Shown here piece by piece: positions 35,242 to 43,387 of a DNA stretch of 48,634 bases; the stretch's first letter is position 1, and every line of letters starts with the position of its first letter. Under the pieces are notes generated by a model. The model was given only the letters and a program-made list of their open reading frames with translations. It searched no databases and was not told where the DNA came from. Where the stretch lies: positions 62,437 through 111,070 of the forward strand of contig JAAVCC010000004.1 of the NCBI GenBank assembly GCA_014802535.1, read 5' to 3'. Origin of the DNA: Bacteroides sp. Lineage in GTDB: Bacteria; Bacteroidota; Bacteroidia; Bacteroidales; Muribaculaceae. Made by a program: the position numbers and the translations under genes.

Positions 35242-36261
35242 ATTATAGAATTCTCTGTATCGGGCTGCTGTATTGTTTATATTAAACGAGTCTTTGACAA
35301 AATTCCGGGCAGCAAGGGCTCGCGAATATGCGTTTGAATAATCGTCAATGACATCTTTTATTTTTCGCGCAAGGTCGTCAGTATCGCCTGGCGTAAACAG
35401 TGAGGCAAATTTACCATTATCGGTTACCGTTTTCGGTCCGTCAAGATCGGATATAATCGCAGGAAGCGATGCTGCCATTGCTTCGGCAAGTGCGATAGAA
35501 AAGGCTTCGTTCAGAGATGGCAAAATAAAAATGTCATATTGAGAAAGTGAGTTGTAAATTTCGTTCCGCTCAATATTTGATCTGAAATTGACACGGTTTT
35601 CCAAACCCAACTTAGTGACAAGGGTTTTGAGATAGTTACGGGATTGTCCGTCACCTATTAGATCGATTGTCCAATCAATATTTTGTAGTTGGGCAAGTGC
35701 CTCAAGCAAGATGTGTTGACCTTTTACTGTGTGGTCAAGTCGGGCGACCGATACAAGTTTAATCGGTGTGATTAATTCACTCTCCGGACGCTGTCTGATT
35801 CGGTCAACTACAATTCCATTCGGTATAACAGTAGAGTCGAGATTATAATTCGTTTTCAGCCAATTGGCAACCGCACCGCTCACTGCTATTATTTTGTCGG
35901 CACGTCGAGCAAATCCGGGCGGTTGAAGCATATCGTGACATGTGAAAATATAGCTAACATCTCGGTGCTTGAGTATCATTGCGCCAAGTCGGCGGTCATG
36001 AAAATTGACAACATCAGGCGAGAGTTGTTTCAAAACGCGGTTTAGTTTGATGACATAATAAGGATTATAGCTTCCCTCGGGGCGTCCTATTTCTACTACA
36101 CGACAGTGTTGATCAAGACGTTGCATCATCAAATTGTCATTATTGCGATTTACAATAACCACCGTCATATTATCCTGCCGACTTTGAGCCTCAACCAAGT
36201 CAATTAGGAAATGCTCCATTCCTCCGGGACGAATGTTGAAAACGAGATGCACGATATTCAT
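35233..36261 (-). CDS. GT4-family glycosyltransferase
   Basis: A 342-residue GT-B-fold transferase. The N-terminal domain starts NIVHLVFNIRPGGMEHFLID, with the glycine loop typical of GT4. The C-terminal nucleotide-sugar domain shows KLVSVARLDHTVKGQHILLEA, LIGDGQSR, and the E-x7-E signature in PSLNEAFSIALAEAMA. It adds a sugar to a lipid-linked glycan in the cytosol; donor and acceptor are unknown. The ATG overlaps the Wzy-like gene stop by four bases (ATGA), and it is the last gene of the exopolysaccharide operon. The stop codon lies within the shared terminator. Confidence 0.92.
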   Translation of the reverse strand: MNIVHLVFNIRPGGMEHFLIDLVEAQSRQDNMTVVIVNRNNDNLMMQRLDQHCRVVEIGRPEGSYNPYYVIKLNRVLKQLSPDVVNFHDRRLGAMILKHRDVSYIFTCHDMLQPPGFARRADKIIAVSGAVANWLKTNYNLDSTVIPNGIVVDRIRQRPESELITPIKLVSVARLDHTVKGQHILLEALAQLQNIDWTIDLIGDGQSRNYLKTLVTKLGLENRVNFRSNIERNEIYNSLSQYDIFILPSLNEAFSIALAEAMAASLPAIISDLDGPKTVTDNGKFASLFTPGDTDDLARKIKDVIDDYSNAYSRALAARNFVKDSFNINNTAARYREFYNKK

Positions 36262-37670
36262 GGCTCGGTTGTTGATTTCATTTGACAGATGGTTGCAGCC
36301 AGCGATAGTGCGATTAAAAATAGCGAGGGATAGTTAATCCAACCTGAAAAACCGCCAAGACCGGCAATAAAGTATATCACGAGCATTGAGCCTAAATAAA
36401 GACTTGCAGAACTTTTTCTAACAATAAAATATAGAAGTATGAATACTACGGTTTGAATTACGAACCCGAGGATTCCCATATCAAGAACGGTTTGAATTTG
36501 AGTTACTTCGACACCTGTAACGACTTCTTCTGACGAGGAGATGTCAGAATATAACGGATTGTCAATGATGAATTGTTGTGCTGTTGTTTTCTGTGGATGC
36601 AGAAAGCCAAATCCGGTTAGTAGGCAATGCGTTTCGGCTTGATGATACAGCTTTGGAATGACTTGTTCGAGTCGCCCCGATCCGAAAGTGACGAGGCCTT
36701 CAATCTGTTCACCGTCAATCTGTTCCTCAGGCATCACAAAATTGGTGAATTGGTCAACGGTTGATGCTATTCTCAAGTGATTGCCCGTGATTTTATCTAC
36801 GAAAAACAGAGCGACAAAGCATCCCAAAACTGCAAACGAGTATTTTAAAAATCTACGAGTGAATCCGGCTGAAACTATATACCCGATAGCAAGCGCAACG
36901 ATAAATGTCATTGTTCTGCAAGCAATCAATGCCAATCCAATAATAATCCATTGAGAAATAGAGAGTTTATAATATCTCGCCACAGGATATACCGCTAACG
37001 AAAGTAGATAAAGGCCTGGAGGATATTTTCGGGTAAAATGAAGTGAGAACGGTGCCCAATTGATGTCATAAAAATATGATGTGTTGTTGCTGAACATGAC
37101 GGTGTTGGGTATCATCACATAGCCATTCAAAATAAAACCATCGATAATATAGAAGCAACAGATTATCAGTGAATATAGTATGATAGTATGCCATAATTTG
37201 GTGATTTCAAACCTCGAATCAGCCCACACATATAGCACAAAAAACAAATAGATAATTGCGCTGTAATTTCTGATTTGAAGCAGTTGAATTGACATAGACT
37301 CTGCCGATAGCAGTGCAAAAATTATCATAACAGCTATATATGCCACTATTATAAAAGCTATTTGCCCGACAACGCCTCGTTTTCTATATAACAGAAAGGC
37401 TATGAATGACAAGATAATAGCGACATCTGACGGCTTGAAACCAAAGTTACGGTCAGGGTCGGTAAATCCGTAGCATCCGACCAACAGAGTAAAACGAACG
37501 ACAAATTCTATGCGGTCACTTTTCCAACTCTGAATGAGCATTAACAGAGTCACTATAATAGCAGGATAGAACTGGAGACCATACAACGACAGTGATACCA
37601 AATAAACCGTCGGTGCAATATAATCTTTAAATGAAGCTTGAAATTCAGTTTTCTGAGTAGCCGTATCCAT
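36258..37670 (-). CDS. Wzy-like O-antigen/polysaccharide polymerase or ligase
   Basis: A 470-residue polytopic membrane protein with about eleven hydrophobic helices (for example IAFIIVAYIAVMIIFALLSA). A large loop of roughly 80 residues near 300-385 (GSGRLEQVIPKLYHQAETHCL) is the usual site of the periplasmic active loop in Wzy and WaaL proteins. Sequence motifs in this family are weak; the call rests on topology and context between a Wzc-like kinase and a GT4. It should join repeat units at the outer face of the inner membrane. The ATG lies 26 bases inside the kinase gene, in the tyrosine-tail codons, behind a GGGGG ribosome-binding word. Confidence 0.75.
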   Translation of the reverse strand: MDTATQKTEFQASFKDYIAPTVYLVSLSLYGLQFYPAIIVTLLMLIQSWKSDRIEFVVRFTLLVGCYGFTDPDRNFGFKPSDVAIILSFIAFLLYRKRGVVGQIAFIIVAYIAVMIIFALLSAESMSIQLLQIRNYSAIIYLFFVLYVWADSRFEITKLWHTIILYSLIICCFYIIDGFILNGYVMIPNTVMFSNNTSYFYDINWAPFSLHFTRKYPPGLYLLSLAVYPVARYYKLSISQWIIIGLALIACRTMTFIVALAIGYIVSAGFTRRFLKYSFAVLGCFVALFFVDKITGNHLRIASTVDQFTNFVMPEEQIDGEQIEGLVTFGSGRLEQVIPKLYHQAETHCLLTGFGFLHPQKTTAQQFIIDNPLYSDISSSEEVVTGVEVTQIQTVLDMGILGFVIQTVVFILLYFIVRKSSASLYLGSMLVIYFIAGLGGFSGWINYPSLFLIALSLAATICQMKSTTEP

Positions 37671-39933
37671 ACCCCCTTTTTGAAACAGTTCCGTTCAGAA
37701 CAAGAGCTATTTTTGTAAGTCGTTTTTCATTGGCAAGGCTATTGACAAAGTTGATGTCATCAAACGTAGTCATGTTGGCTCTGACAACATAAATTGTGGC
37801 TTGGGCTACGCGGTCGAGCGTAAACGTATCGCTGACCATTCCGACCGGAGCCGAGTCAATCAAAATATAGTCATAGATACCGGCAAGATATTCAAACAAT
37901 GTCTCTACCCGGTTGCTCAACAAGAGTTCGGCAGGGTTTGGTGGAATTGGTCCGGAAAGTATTACATCAAACAATCGTTGATTGTCGGCAGGTATAATCA
38001 ATTCGGCAGGCAAAATTTGCTTGTTTGCAAGGTAGGTTGTCAGTCCATGTCGGCGGTCAGAGATTGATATGTATGATGCAAGACGTGGTTTGCGCACGTC
38101 GGCTCCGACTACAATCACTTTTTTACCGCTAAGAGCGAGTGTTGCAGCCAAGTTCACTGAAATAAACGATTTGCCTTCGCCCGACGATGTGGATGTTATC
38201 AAAATTGTGTTTCCTTGTTTGGGCGGAATGATAAATTGCAAATGACTTCTGATTTGCCGGAATAATTCGGCTGTCGATGATTGCGCCCCATCATAAACAA
38301 CGATTGGCGAGGTTGAACGTGCTAAAGATATTTCGCCAAGCACAGGCAATGATGTCAGCGATAACAGCTCTTCAAGTTTTGAGAATTTGTTCCTGAAAAG
38401 TGTTCTGATAGTAATTACAACCGGAGGAATCATCAGTCCGATCACGAAGGCGATGAGATAGATATATCTTTTCTTCATCGTCAACGGTTCTTTCAACGCA
38501 AATGCTTCGTCAATCACCACTCCTTTGGGTGTGGCGTTTGCAAGCATCATAGCGGTTTGTTCGCGGTTTTGCAGTAGGAAAAGATATAGCTTTTCTTTGA
38601 CAGCCTGACGGCGTGAAATATCTCTAAAACTACGTTCCTGTGTCGGAATATCGTTTAGTTTAGACTGTGCTGACCCATATTGTGATTTCAACTGATTCAC
38701 AACCACCATACTACTTTGATAGGCACGTGACACCGATGAGGTGATATTTGCCCTCAAAGCATCAATCTGTTCTGACAACATCTCAAGCTGACGGTTACCG
38801 GGACGTGCGGTCTTTTCAAGATTGATATGTTTTAAAATCAGCTTGTTATACTGGTCAATAGCTTCTTGTAGGGATTTGTTTTCAAACGAGGCTGGCAATA
38901 GCTGATATGCATTTTGAGGCTGCGAAAGAAAATCGAGAGCCATCTTTAGAATTTCAGCCTCGGTATTTGCTTCTATCAAAGCCTGTTCGGTTTTTCCCTT
39001 TTTCAATGACTGATATTCGGCCTCTCCGGTAATATCTGCAATATTTCGTGATTTTTTGAATGTTTCAACTTCGGCCTCAGTTTCTGCAAGATCTCCGGTC
39101 AACAGTTCAAGTCGCGAGTCTATAAATTCGATTGTCCGGTTACCCTCATCATTGCGTCGACAAATTGAGCGTATATTATATTTGTTGACCAGAGTGTTAA
39201 TGATGTCTCGGGCATAGTCAATGTCATGGGTGGGCATCGAAATTTTTATGACATTGGTTTTCTTTGCTGCCGGTTCGATTGAAATTTCTTCCATTAAATC
39301 TTCGGCAACGGCATCATATCCTTCAACAATGATTGTCGATGACACTGTTTTGCCTCTTTGATAGTCAGATGTGGCGATGATGTTAAAGTCGCCACAAGGA
39401 GTTTCGACGGCAATCGGCAACGAATCGGCTGTTATGCTTGATATTTTGTCACCATTAAGATATGATTTTACCTTCACTGCTCCGGTTTTCGCTACCTTGA
39501 TTTTGAATACTAATGACTGCCGGAGTGTATCGGCAACCTCGGGGGCTATTTGAATATCAATAGGGTAGTCGTGATATAGATGTCGTTTACCGGTCCAGTC
39601 ACGTGCAACGAGGTGAGTGCGTTCAAGTCCGAGCTGTTTTACCGTTTCACGCATCAGGGCGTGAGATGCTATGATAAAACGTTCGTCATTCACATTCCCT
39701 TTATTACCCAATAAGTCACTGATTGAAATTTGATTGAGGTTTGATTTATCCTCTTCCTCAATCAGCAAACTTGCGTGTATTTCATATTTTTCAGTTCTGA
39801 CTTTACAGAACAGATACCCCGCAATCAAACAAACGGCAACCGATAACATGAACCACCATCGGGCGTCCCACCATTTCGATAGAATGGGTCGAAGTTGGAT
39901 GAGGTCGCTTTGAGCAGTGTTGTTATTAGTCAT
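37645..39933 (-). CDS. Wzc-like polysaccharide co-polymerase and tyrosine autokinase
   Basis: A 762-residue fused Wzc-type protein. An N-terminal Wzz domain with a helix near 30-45 (WWFMLSVAVCLIAGYLFC) leads to a long periplasmic coiled-coil part (about 260-470), then a second helix (YIYLIAFVIGLMIPPVVITI). The BY-kinase domain follows: Walker A STSSGEGKS at 581-589, Walker A' VVGADVRKP, Walker B ILIDSAPVG. The C-terminus is a short tyrosine cluster, RGYGYGYSEN, the autophosphorylation tail. It controls chain length and export with the Wza-like pore. It starts one base after the wza-like gene stop and overlaps the Wzy-like gene by 26 bases. Confidence 0.94.
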   Translation of the reverse strand: MTNNNTAQSDLIQLRPILSKWWDARWWFMLSVAVCLIAGYLFCKVRTEKYEIHASLLIEEEDKSNLNQISISDLLGNKGNVNDERFIIASHALMRETVKQLGLERTHLVARDWTGKRHLYHDYPIDIQIAPEVADTLRQSLVFKIKVAKTGAVKVKSYLNGDKISSITADSLPIAVETPCGDFNIIATSDYQRGKTVSSTIIVEGYDAVAEDLMEEISIEPAAKKTNVIKISMPTHDIDYARDIINTLVNKYNIRSICRRNDEGNRTIEFIDSRLELLTGDLAETEAEVETFKKSRNIADITGEAEYQSLKKGKTEQALIEANTEAEILKMALDFLSQPQNAYQLLPASFENKSLQEAIDQYNKLILKHINLEKTARPGNRQLEMLSEQIDALRANITSSVSRAYQSSMVVVNQLKSQYGSAQSKLNDIPTQERSFRDISRRQAVKEKLYLFLLQNREQTAMMLANATPKGVVIDEAFALKEPLTMKKRYIYLIAFVIGLMIPPVVITIRTLFRNKFSKLEELLSLTSLPVLGEISLARSTSPIVVYDGAQSSTAELFRQIRSHLQFIIPPKQGNTILITSTSSGEGKSFISVNLAATLALSGKKVIVVGADVRKPRLASYISISDRRHGLTTYLANKQILPAELIIPADNQRLFDVILSGPIPPNPAELLLSNRVETLFEYLAGIYDYILIDSAPVGMVSDTFTLDRVAQATIYVVRANMTTFDDINFVNSLANEKRLTKIALVLNGTVSKRGYGYGYSEN

Positions 39934-39934
39934 T

Positions 39935-40729
39935 TTATTTTACGGTTAGAGCGATTACGAGAGACGCAATGACCGACACTGCACTAACGACTGTCGATGT
40001 CACCGAGAGCTTATAAGCGTTGTTCTGATTATATTTAGAGTTGTCTTTTCTGATTTTATTTGGCTCGATATAGACTACATCGTTTTGCCTGAGATAGAAA
40101 TAGGGTGAGTCGAGAATATCTGCACTGTTAAGATTTAGTTTGTGAACAGTTCGTTTGCCATCTGATTCGCGAATGAGCAGTATGCCGTCGCGTTTACCAT
40201 ATTCAGTGAGGTCGCCTGCCATAGCAATAGCATCAAGAATAGAAATGCGCTGATTGTTTACCTTGAAACGTCCGGGGTTTTTAACTTCGCCAATCACATT
40301 GACCGCGAAATTGACCAATTGAACTCTGACATTTGGATCGACAACCGTGCGTGAAATTATCGAGATAAGCGAGTCGGTCAGTTGGCTTGTTGTCAGCCCC
40401 TCGACTTTAAGAGGTCCGATCGAAGGAATGTCGATATAACCCTGGGTGTTAACAATATAGGTTGATATGGCGTATGTCGTCGAAATCTGAGTATTTTCAG
40501 ACGTCGATAAATTTGTAGGAGGTAGATTATATTGAGCTGTTGCCTCGGGAACAAACGATGTTACCGAAATCATTAGTTCGTCATGGGGAGCGATAACCAA
40601 ATCGGCTGTATCAGTCTCAAATTGAGCGATTCGGCTGTCGATATCCTCAAAATAAGTAAGAGATGATCGCGAAGTCGAGCAAGCCGACATCAATAATGCA
40701 AAAGCAAGGATAAAACCTATTCTAACCAT
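39935..40729 (-). CDS. Wza-like polysaccharide export lipoprotein
   Basis: A 264-residue outer-membrane export protein. The lipoprotein signal ends at C17 (ALLMSACSTSRSS). Then come the Poly_export domain (DLVIAPHDELMISVTSFVPE) and SLBB domain (GEVKNPGRFKVNNQRISILD). The C-terminal hydrophobic helix (VVSAVSVIASLVIALTV) fits the membrane-spanning end of Wza. As in Wza, it should form the pore that secretes the polysaccharide. It is the first gene of the four-gene operon and lies directly behind a strong promoter at 40753-40784. Confidence 0.92.
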   Translation of the reverse strand: MVRIGFILAFALLMSACSTSRSSLTYFEDIDSRIAQFETDTADLVIAPHDELMISVTSFVPEATAQYNLPPTNLSTSENTQISTTYAISTYIVNTQGYIDIPSIGPLKVEGLTTSQLTDSLISIISRTVVDPNVRVQLVNFAVNVIGEVKNPGRFKVNNQRISILDAIAMAGDLTEYGKRDGILLIRESDGKRTVHKLNLNSADILDSPYFYLRQNDVVYIEPNKIRKDNSKYNQNNAYKLSVTSTVVSAVSVIASLVIALTVK

Positions 40730-40752
40730 CTCTAAATGTTAAATTTATACCG

Positions 40753-40784
40753 CAAATTTAACAAAAAATTGTTATACAGCCAAA
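40753..40784 (-). promoter_or_regulatory. Promoter of the exopolysaccharide operon
   Basis: On the minus strand TTTG (40784-40781) and TAAATTTG (40760-40753) are exactly 20 bases apart, 24 bases before the ATG of the Wza-like gene. It should drive all four genes, since spacing between them is at most one base. Confidence 0.85.
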
Positions 40785-40951
40785 CGTTTCAAGAAAATAA
40801 TTGAAATTTCATTGAAAAATTAATATTTTGACATCAAGTGGCCTTAATATAGTGAAATTAAATGAAAACGGGTCAGTCGTATCAAATCGTATTTCTTTCA
40901 TCCGACTGTTTTCGGTTAATTTAATCAATTTTTCGGTCGGATTTTCGACTA

Positions 40952-41044
40952 CTGTACATTTTAAAGTCGTAATTACGACTACTTCCGAAGCGATAAACCT
41001 CGATTTTGTGACTGATTATTTGATAATATACAGAAAATGTACAG
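40952..41044. repeat. Perfect 11-bp inverted repeats enclosing 71 bases
   Basis: CTGTACATTTT (40952-40962) and AAAATGTACAG (41034-41044) are exact reverse complements. A further CTGTAC stands at 41054. The enclosed DNA holds a 16-base palindrome but no clear TAnnTTTG box. It may be a regulator-binding region; an invertible segment is possible but unproven. Confidence 0.6.
40965..40980. promoter_or_regulatory. Perfect 16-bp palindrome, candidate operator
   Basis: AGTCGTAATTACGACT is its own reverse complement. The word CGACTACT occurs at its right edge (40977-40984) and again at 40946-40953. It lies about 180 bases upstream of the exopolysaccharide promoter. A dimeric regulator site is the simplest reading. 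Confidence 0.5.
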
Positions 41045-41194
41045 AAAAACGTACTGTACTACTACATAAAAAATTTGAGTACTACGTATAAACTACATGA
41101 TATTGGTATCTAAACTGATATAGTAGTAGTTTTATATCTTGAGTTATTTGATACTCATAATAGTGCTAAAGGATATCATAGTTGTATTATAAAC

Positions 41195-41227
41195 AAAATG
41201 AGTAGAAGTAATCTTACTACTCATTTT
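41195..41227 (-). terminator. Terminator hairpin of the AlbA_2/ATPase gene
   Basis: AAAATGAGTAG (41195-41205) and CTACTCATTTT (41217-41227) pair perfectly over 11 bases, 36 bases past the stop of the minus-strand gene. The minus-strand T run is short and mixed. Confidence 0.6.
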
Positions 41228-41269
41228 ACTACTTATTTTTTAGGTAGTACTTATTTTACTACTTATTTT
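41224..41269. repeat. Short direct repeats at the 3' end of the AlbA_2/ATPase gene
   Basis: TTTTACTACTTATTTT occurs exactly at 41224-41239 and 41254-41269, and its core ACTTATTTT a third time at 41249. The repeat covers the gene's last two codons and stop. On the minus strand the unit carries stops in all frames, except that a one-base shift would read KISSKISTT before a stop. Confidence 0.6.
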
Positions 41270-42945
41270 GGTGCTCGCCATAGTTTTCCATCTGAAGATA
41301 TAAGATTGCTACTATTCATATCTTTAAGAATGTTGCTTACTAATTGGGTATTCTGCTCCTTGGTGTTGCGGCTGGGGAGCGTGCCTTCAAGGTATTCCAT
41401 GATGGCATCGCGTTTGGCACCGTCGGTTCCGGCATTCTGGATATATTGCAGAATCATCTGCTTGATTTTGTCGCGTTCAAGCCCTTTGACTTTCGTGTAG
41501 CCTGTGAGTTGTTTGGATGCTTTCGCTACACCGAGAGAGATAGTGTAGTTGGGTGCTTCGCCTTCAATCAGTCCGCGTTTCAGCAGGTCTTGCGCAATTT
41601 CCTCATCTATGCGATGTCCTTTTTGTATAGCATCGAGAGAGATGCAATCGTGGAGGGTGAGGTTAGAGTTTTCCTTGAGAAGATTTGTATAGCGTTCGTT
41701 GATGGTGTTACCATAAATACGCACTGCCACTTCCTTCTTCTCGTTGTCAATTTCATAATCGGGCATTGGGAATCGTCGTTCCATCTGATTGGTAAACATT
41801 TTCTTGATACCACGGCTCACAGTGTCAATCATATTGAAATGCACCATAGCGCGACATAGACAAGTGTTGCGGAAGAAACGCTGAGGTCCCTGCGTTTCCA
41901 ACGCATTCTCCAACGTGCCGGGAATGAATGAACCGCCGTTTGCATAGTATAGGAAGCCGGGGTTTTCCACCAAGTTTATTCGCTGCTGAAGGGTGTAATC
42001 CTGATGGGCTATGCAGTTATGCAATGCCTCACGTATTGTGTAGTCATCGTATTGCTTCATCGTGTCGGGGAACAGCGTTCCACCCGGCATCTCGCGCAAA
42101 GTCAGATTATGGATTTTTGCAAGAACCTCATCGACGGTCAGGATGAATGGTACGGAGAAATGCTCGTAATCGACCACGTCTTTCTTCTCATCGCGCAAAG
42201 TCCAAGTCACTTCCGCAACGGCTGGACGCAGTTTGCTGTCAGAAAACATCTTGCCGAGCAAGATGATTGCAGCACGGCGCAACTTTCCGTCAACTATAAG
42301 CTCGCACTTGCTCAGAAATTCTTCCGTTGACCATTTATTGACCTCTTCCGCCGGAATACGATTGTGCACCTTCTTGAACATCATCTTCGCTTTGGCGATA
42401 GCCACTTCGTCAAGGTCATCAATCGTAGCGTTTGGCACAATCTCCGCCGACCAATCTGCTTCGGGTGTCTGATGCCGAATTTCATCCTGCTTTGACTGAT
42501 TCAGCGGCTTCAGACTCTCGCCGTCACGACCGTATGCAATCCCTTTCCACTTCATCACAATATTGCGCGGCGAAGCCGGAATCTTGAACATAAGGACGCG
42601 CTTACCCTCAATCTCTATCGGCACAATCTCGCGGAAAGTCTGCCCGTCGGTAGTATGCTGAGAAAAATCGTGTTTAAGCTTATTGAGCGCACCATCGCCA
42701 TCCTTAAACGAAGTGCCGACAACCGCATGCTTCTTCTCGTCATAGCCGAAAATCAGCCACGCAAACTCCAGTCCGCGCAAATTCGCCTCATTGCTCAACG
42801 CCGAGAAATACTTGCCCAAGTCATCGAAGTCGAAGCTATTCTCCGCCCTCTTAAACTCAACCACCTCATTCTCTGTTTGATTTATGAGGTTATAAAAAAA
42901 ATTGATATTTAGTGATTCATTTATTTGTGCTAACGTGAAAATCAT
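41263..42945 (-). CDS. AlbA_2/Schlafen-type regulator with GHKL-like ATPase domain
   Basis: A 560-residue protein of the COG2865 type, often called a putative DNA-binding regulator. An N-terminal AlbA_2 domain (about 25-150) begins ENEVVEFKRAENSFD and contains GKYFSALSNEANL and AYGRDGESLKPL. A central GHKL-like ATPase block reads YDDYTIREALHNCIAHQDY. The C-terminal part (about 480-560) looks like a winged helix. These proteins are common, patchily distributed accessory genes; ligands and targets are not known. The 65-residue gene ends one base before its ATG, so the two are probably one operon from the promoter at 43182-43213. Confidence 0.88.
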   Translation of the reverse strand: MIFTLAQINESLNINFFYNLINQTENEVVEFKRAENSFDFDDLGKYFSALSNEANLRGLEFAWLIFGYDEKKHAVVGTSFKDGDGALNKLKHDFSQHTTDGQTFREIVPIEIEGKRVLMFKIPASPRNIVMKWKGIAYGRDGESLKPLNQSKQDEIRHQTPEADWSAEIVPNATIDDLDEVAIAKAKMMFKKVHNRIPAEEVNKWSTEEFLSKCELIVDGKLRRAAIILLGKMFSDSKLRPAVAEVTWTLRDEKKDVVDYEHFSVPFILTVDEVLAKIHNLTLREMPGGTLFPDTMKQYDDYTIREALHNCIAHQDYTLQQRINLVENPGFLYYANGGSFIPGTLENALETQGPQRFFRNTCLCRAMVHFNMIDTVSRGIKKMFTNQMERRFPMPDYEIDNEKKEVAVRIYGNTINERYTNLLKENSNLTLHDCISLDAIQKGHRIDEEIAQDLLKRGLIEGEAPNYTISLGVAKASKQLTGYTKVKGLERDKIKQMILQYIQNAGTDGAKRDAIMEYLEGTLPSRNTKEQNTQLVSNILKDMNSSNLISSDGKLWRAPK

Positions 42946-42946
42946 A

Positions 42947-43144
42947 TTAAGATAATATATTCATATAATAGTAAGCACCCGAAGGGAAATGCTTCCCAAA
43001 TTTTGTTAAATCAAATTTACAAGCATTATATATATCTTTTTCAACTATTGTTTTATTTTTATTTAATTCAGAAAATAATTTATTATCATCGACATACTTA
43101 TCAATTATCTTCTTAAAATCTGTTATTGATATTTTTGTTTCCAT
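42947..43144 (-). CDS. Hypothetical protein, 65 aa, upstream of the AlbA_2 gene
   Basis: I recognise no family. The sequence is lysine- and aspartate-rich, with two likely helices (ISITDFKKIIDKYVDDNKLF and EKDIYNACKFDLTKFGKHF) and an aromatic C-terminus (GAYYYMNILS). No membrane segment. The evidence that it is a gene: a well-formed promoter upstream and tight coupling to the AlbA_2/ATPase gene, whose ATG is two bases after its stop. Small size and position suit an antitoxin-like or regulatory partner, but that is only inference. Confidence 0.6.
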   Translation of the reverse strand: METKISITDFKKIIDKYVDDNKLFSELNKNKTIVEKDIYNACKFDLTKFGKHFPSGAYYYMNILS

Positions 43145-43181
43145 AAATTTATTTTTTACGAGAAGGATTTTGTCTTATCGG

Positions 43182-43213
43182 CAAATTTAGTTAGAATTTT
43201 TCTAAGTAGCAAA
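43182..43213 (-). promoter_or_regulatory. Promoter of the 65-aa gene and AlbA_2 gene
   Basis: On the minus strand TTTG (43213-43210) and TAAATTTG (43189-43182) are 20 bases apart, 38 bases before the ATG at 43144. The TTTG lies inside the left copy of the 33-bp repeat. Confidence 0.8.
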
Positions 43214-43230
43214 ATTACTTGTTAATCATA
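43198..43230. repeat. 33-bp direct repeat, left copy
   Basis: It is identical over 33 bases to 44189-44221. Core words are CTAAGTAGCAAAATTACTTG and GTTAATCATA. It contains an imperfect palindrome (AAGTA and TACTT around GCAAAAT). The two copies bracket the 264-residue gene, 991 bases apart. Confidence 0.85.
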
Positions 43231-43351
43231 ACTGATTTATAAATACTTGATAGTTGACTAAAAAAATGATATGCTCGATTTGGGATAATTAATCTATAGG
43301 AACTCCTATGTAAAATTTTAAATCATTAAGTATATTCTTTAAATAAATTGC

Positions 43352-43359
43352 TAAATTTG
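43352..43359 (+). promoter_or_regulatory. -7 box for the 264-aa gene
   Basis: TAAATTTG fits TAnnTTTG and lies 28 bases before the ATG at 43388. No TTTG is seen at the right distance. Confidence 0.5.
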
Positions 43360-43387
43360 TAGCTATTAACTTTAAAATATCTAAAAT

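Larger units (their letters stand above)
40785..41194. other. Gene-free region upstream of the exopolysaccharide promoter
   Basis: No convincing gene is seen: an 87-codon plus-strand frame at 40828 is not protein-like. The stretch is rich in inverted repeats and in CTACTAC and GTAC words. The main ones are listed separately. It is the natural place for control of the exopolysaccharide operon. Confidence 0.5.
43145..43387. other. Divergent promoter region carrying the left 33-bp repeat
   Basis: This AT-rich stretch of 243 bases holds the promoter of the minus-strand 65-residue gene, the left copy of the 33-bp direct repeat and the -7 box of the 264-residue gene. A small hairpin (ATAGG/CCTAT around AACT) lies near 43300. 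No gene seen. Confidence 0.5.

Noticed and set aside
40952..41044. Insertion sequence with terminal inverted repeats
   Set aside because: Only 71 bases lie between the repeats, with no transposase and no target duplication seen.
40828..41091. 87-codon plus-strand frame upstream of the exopolysaccharide operon
   Set aside because: It runs through inverted repeats, has no promoter or ribosome-binding word, and its residues look random.
41224..41269. CRISPR array
   Set aside because: The repeats are too short and irregular, without spacers of constant length, and no cas genes are in the window.
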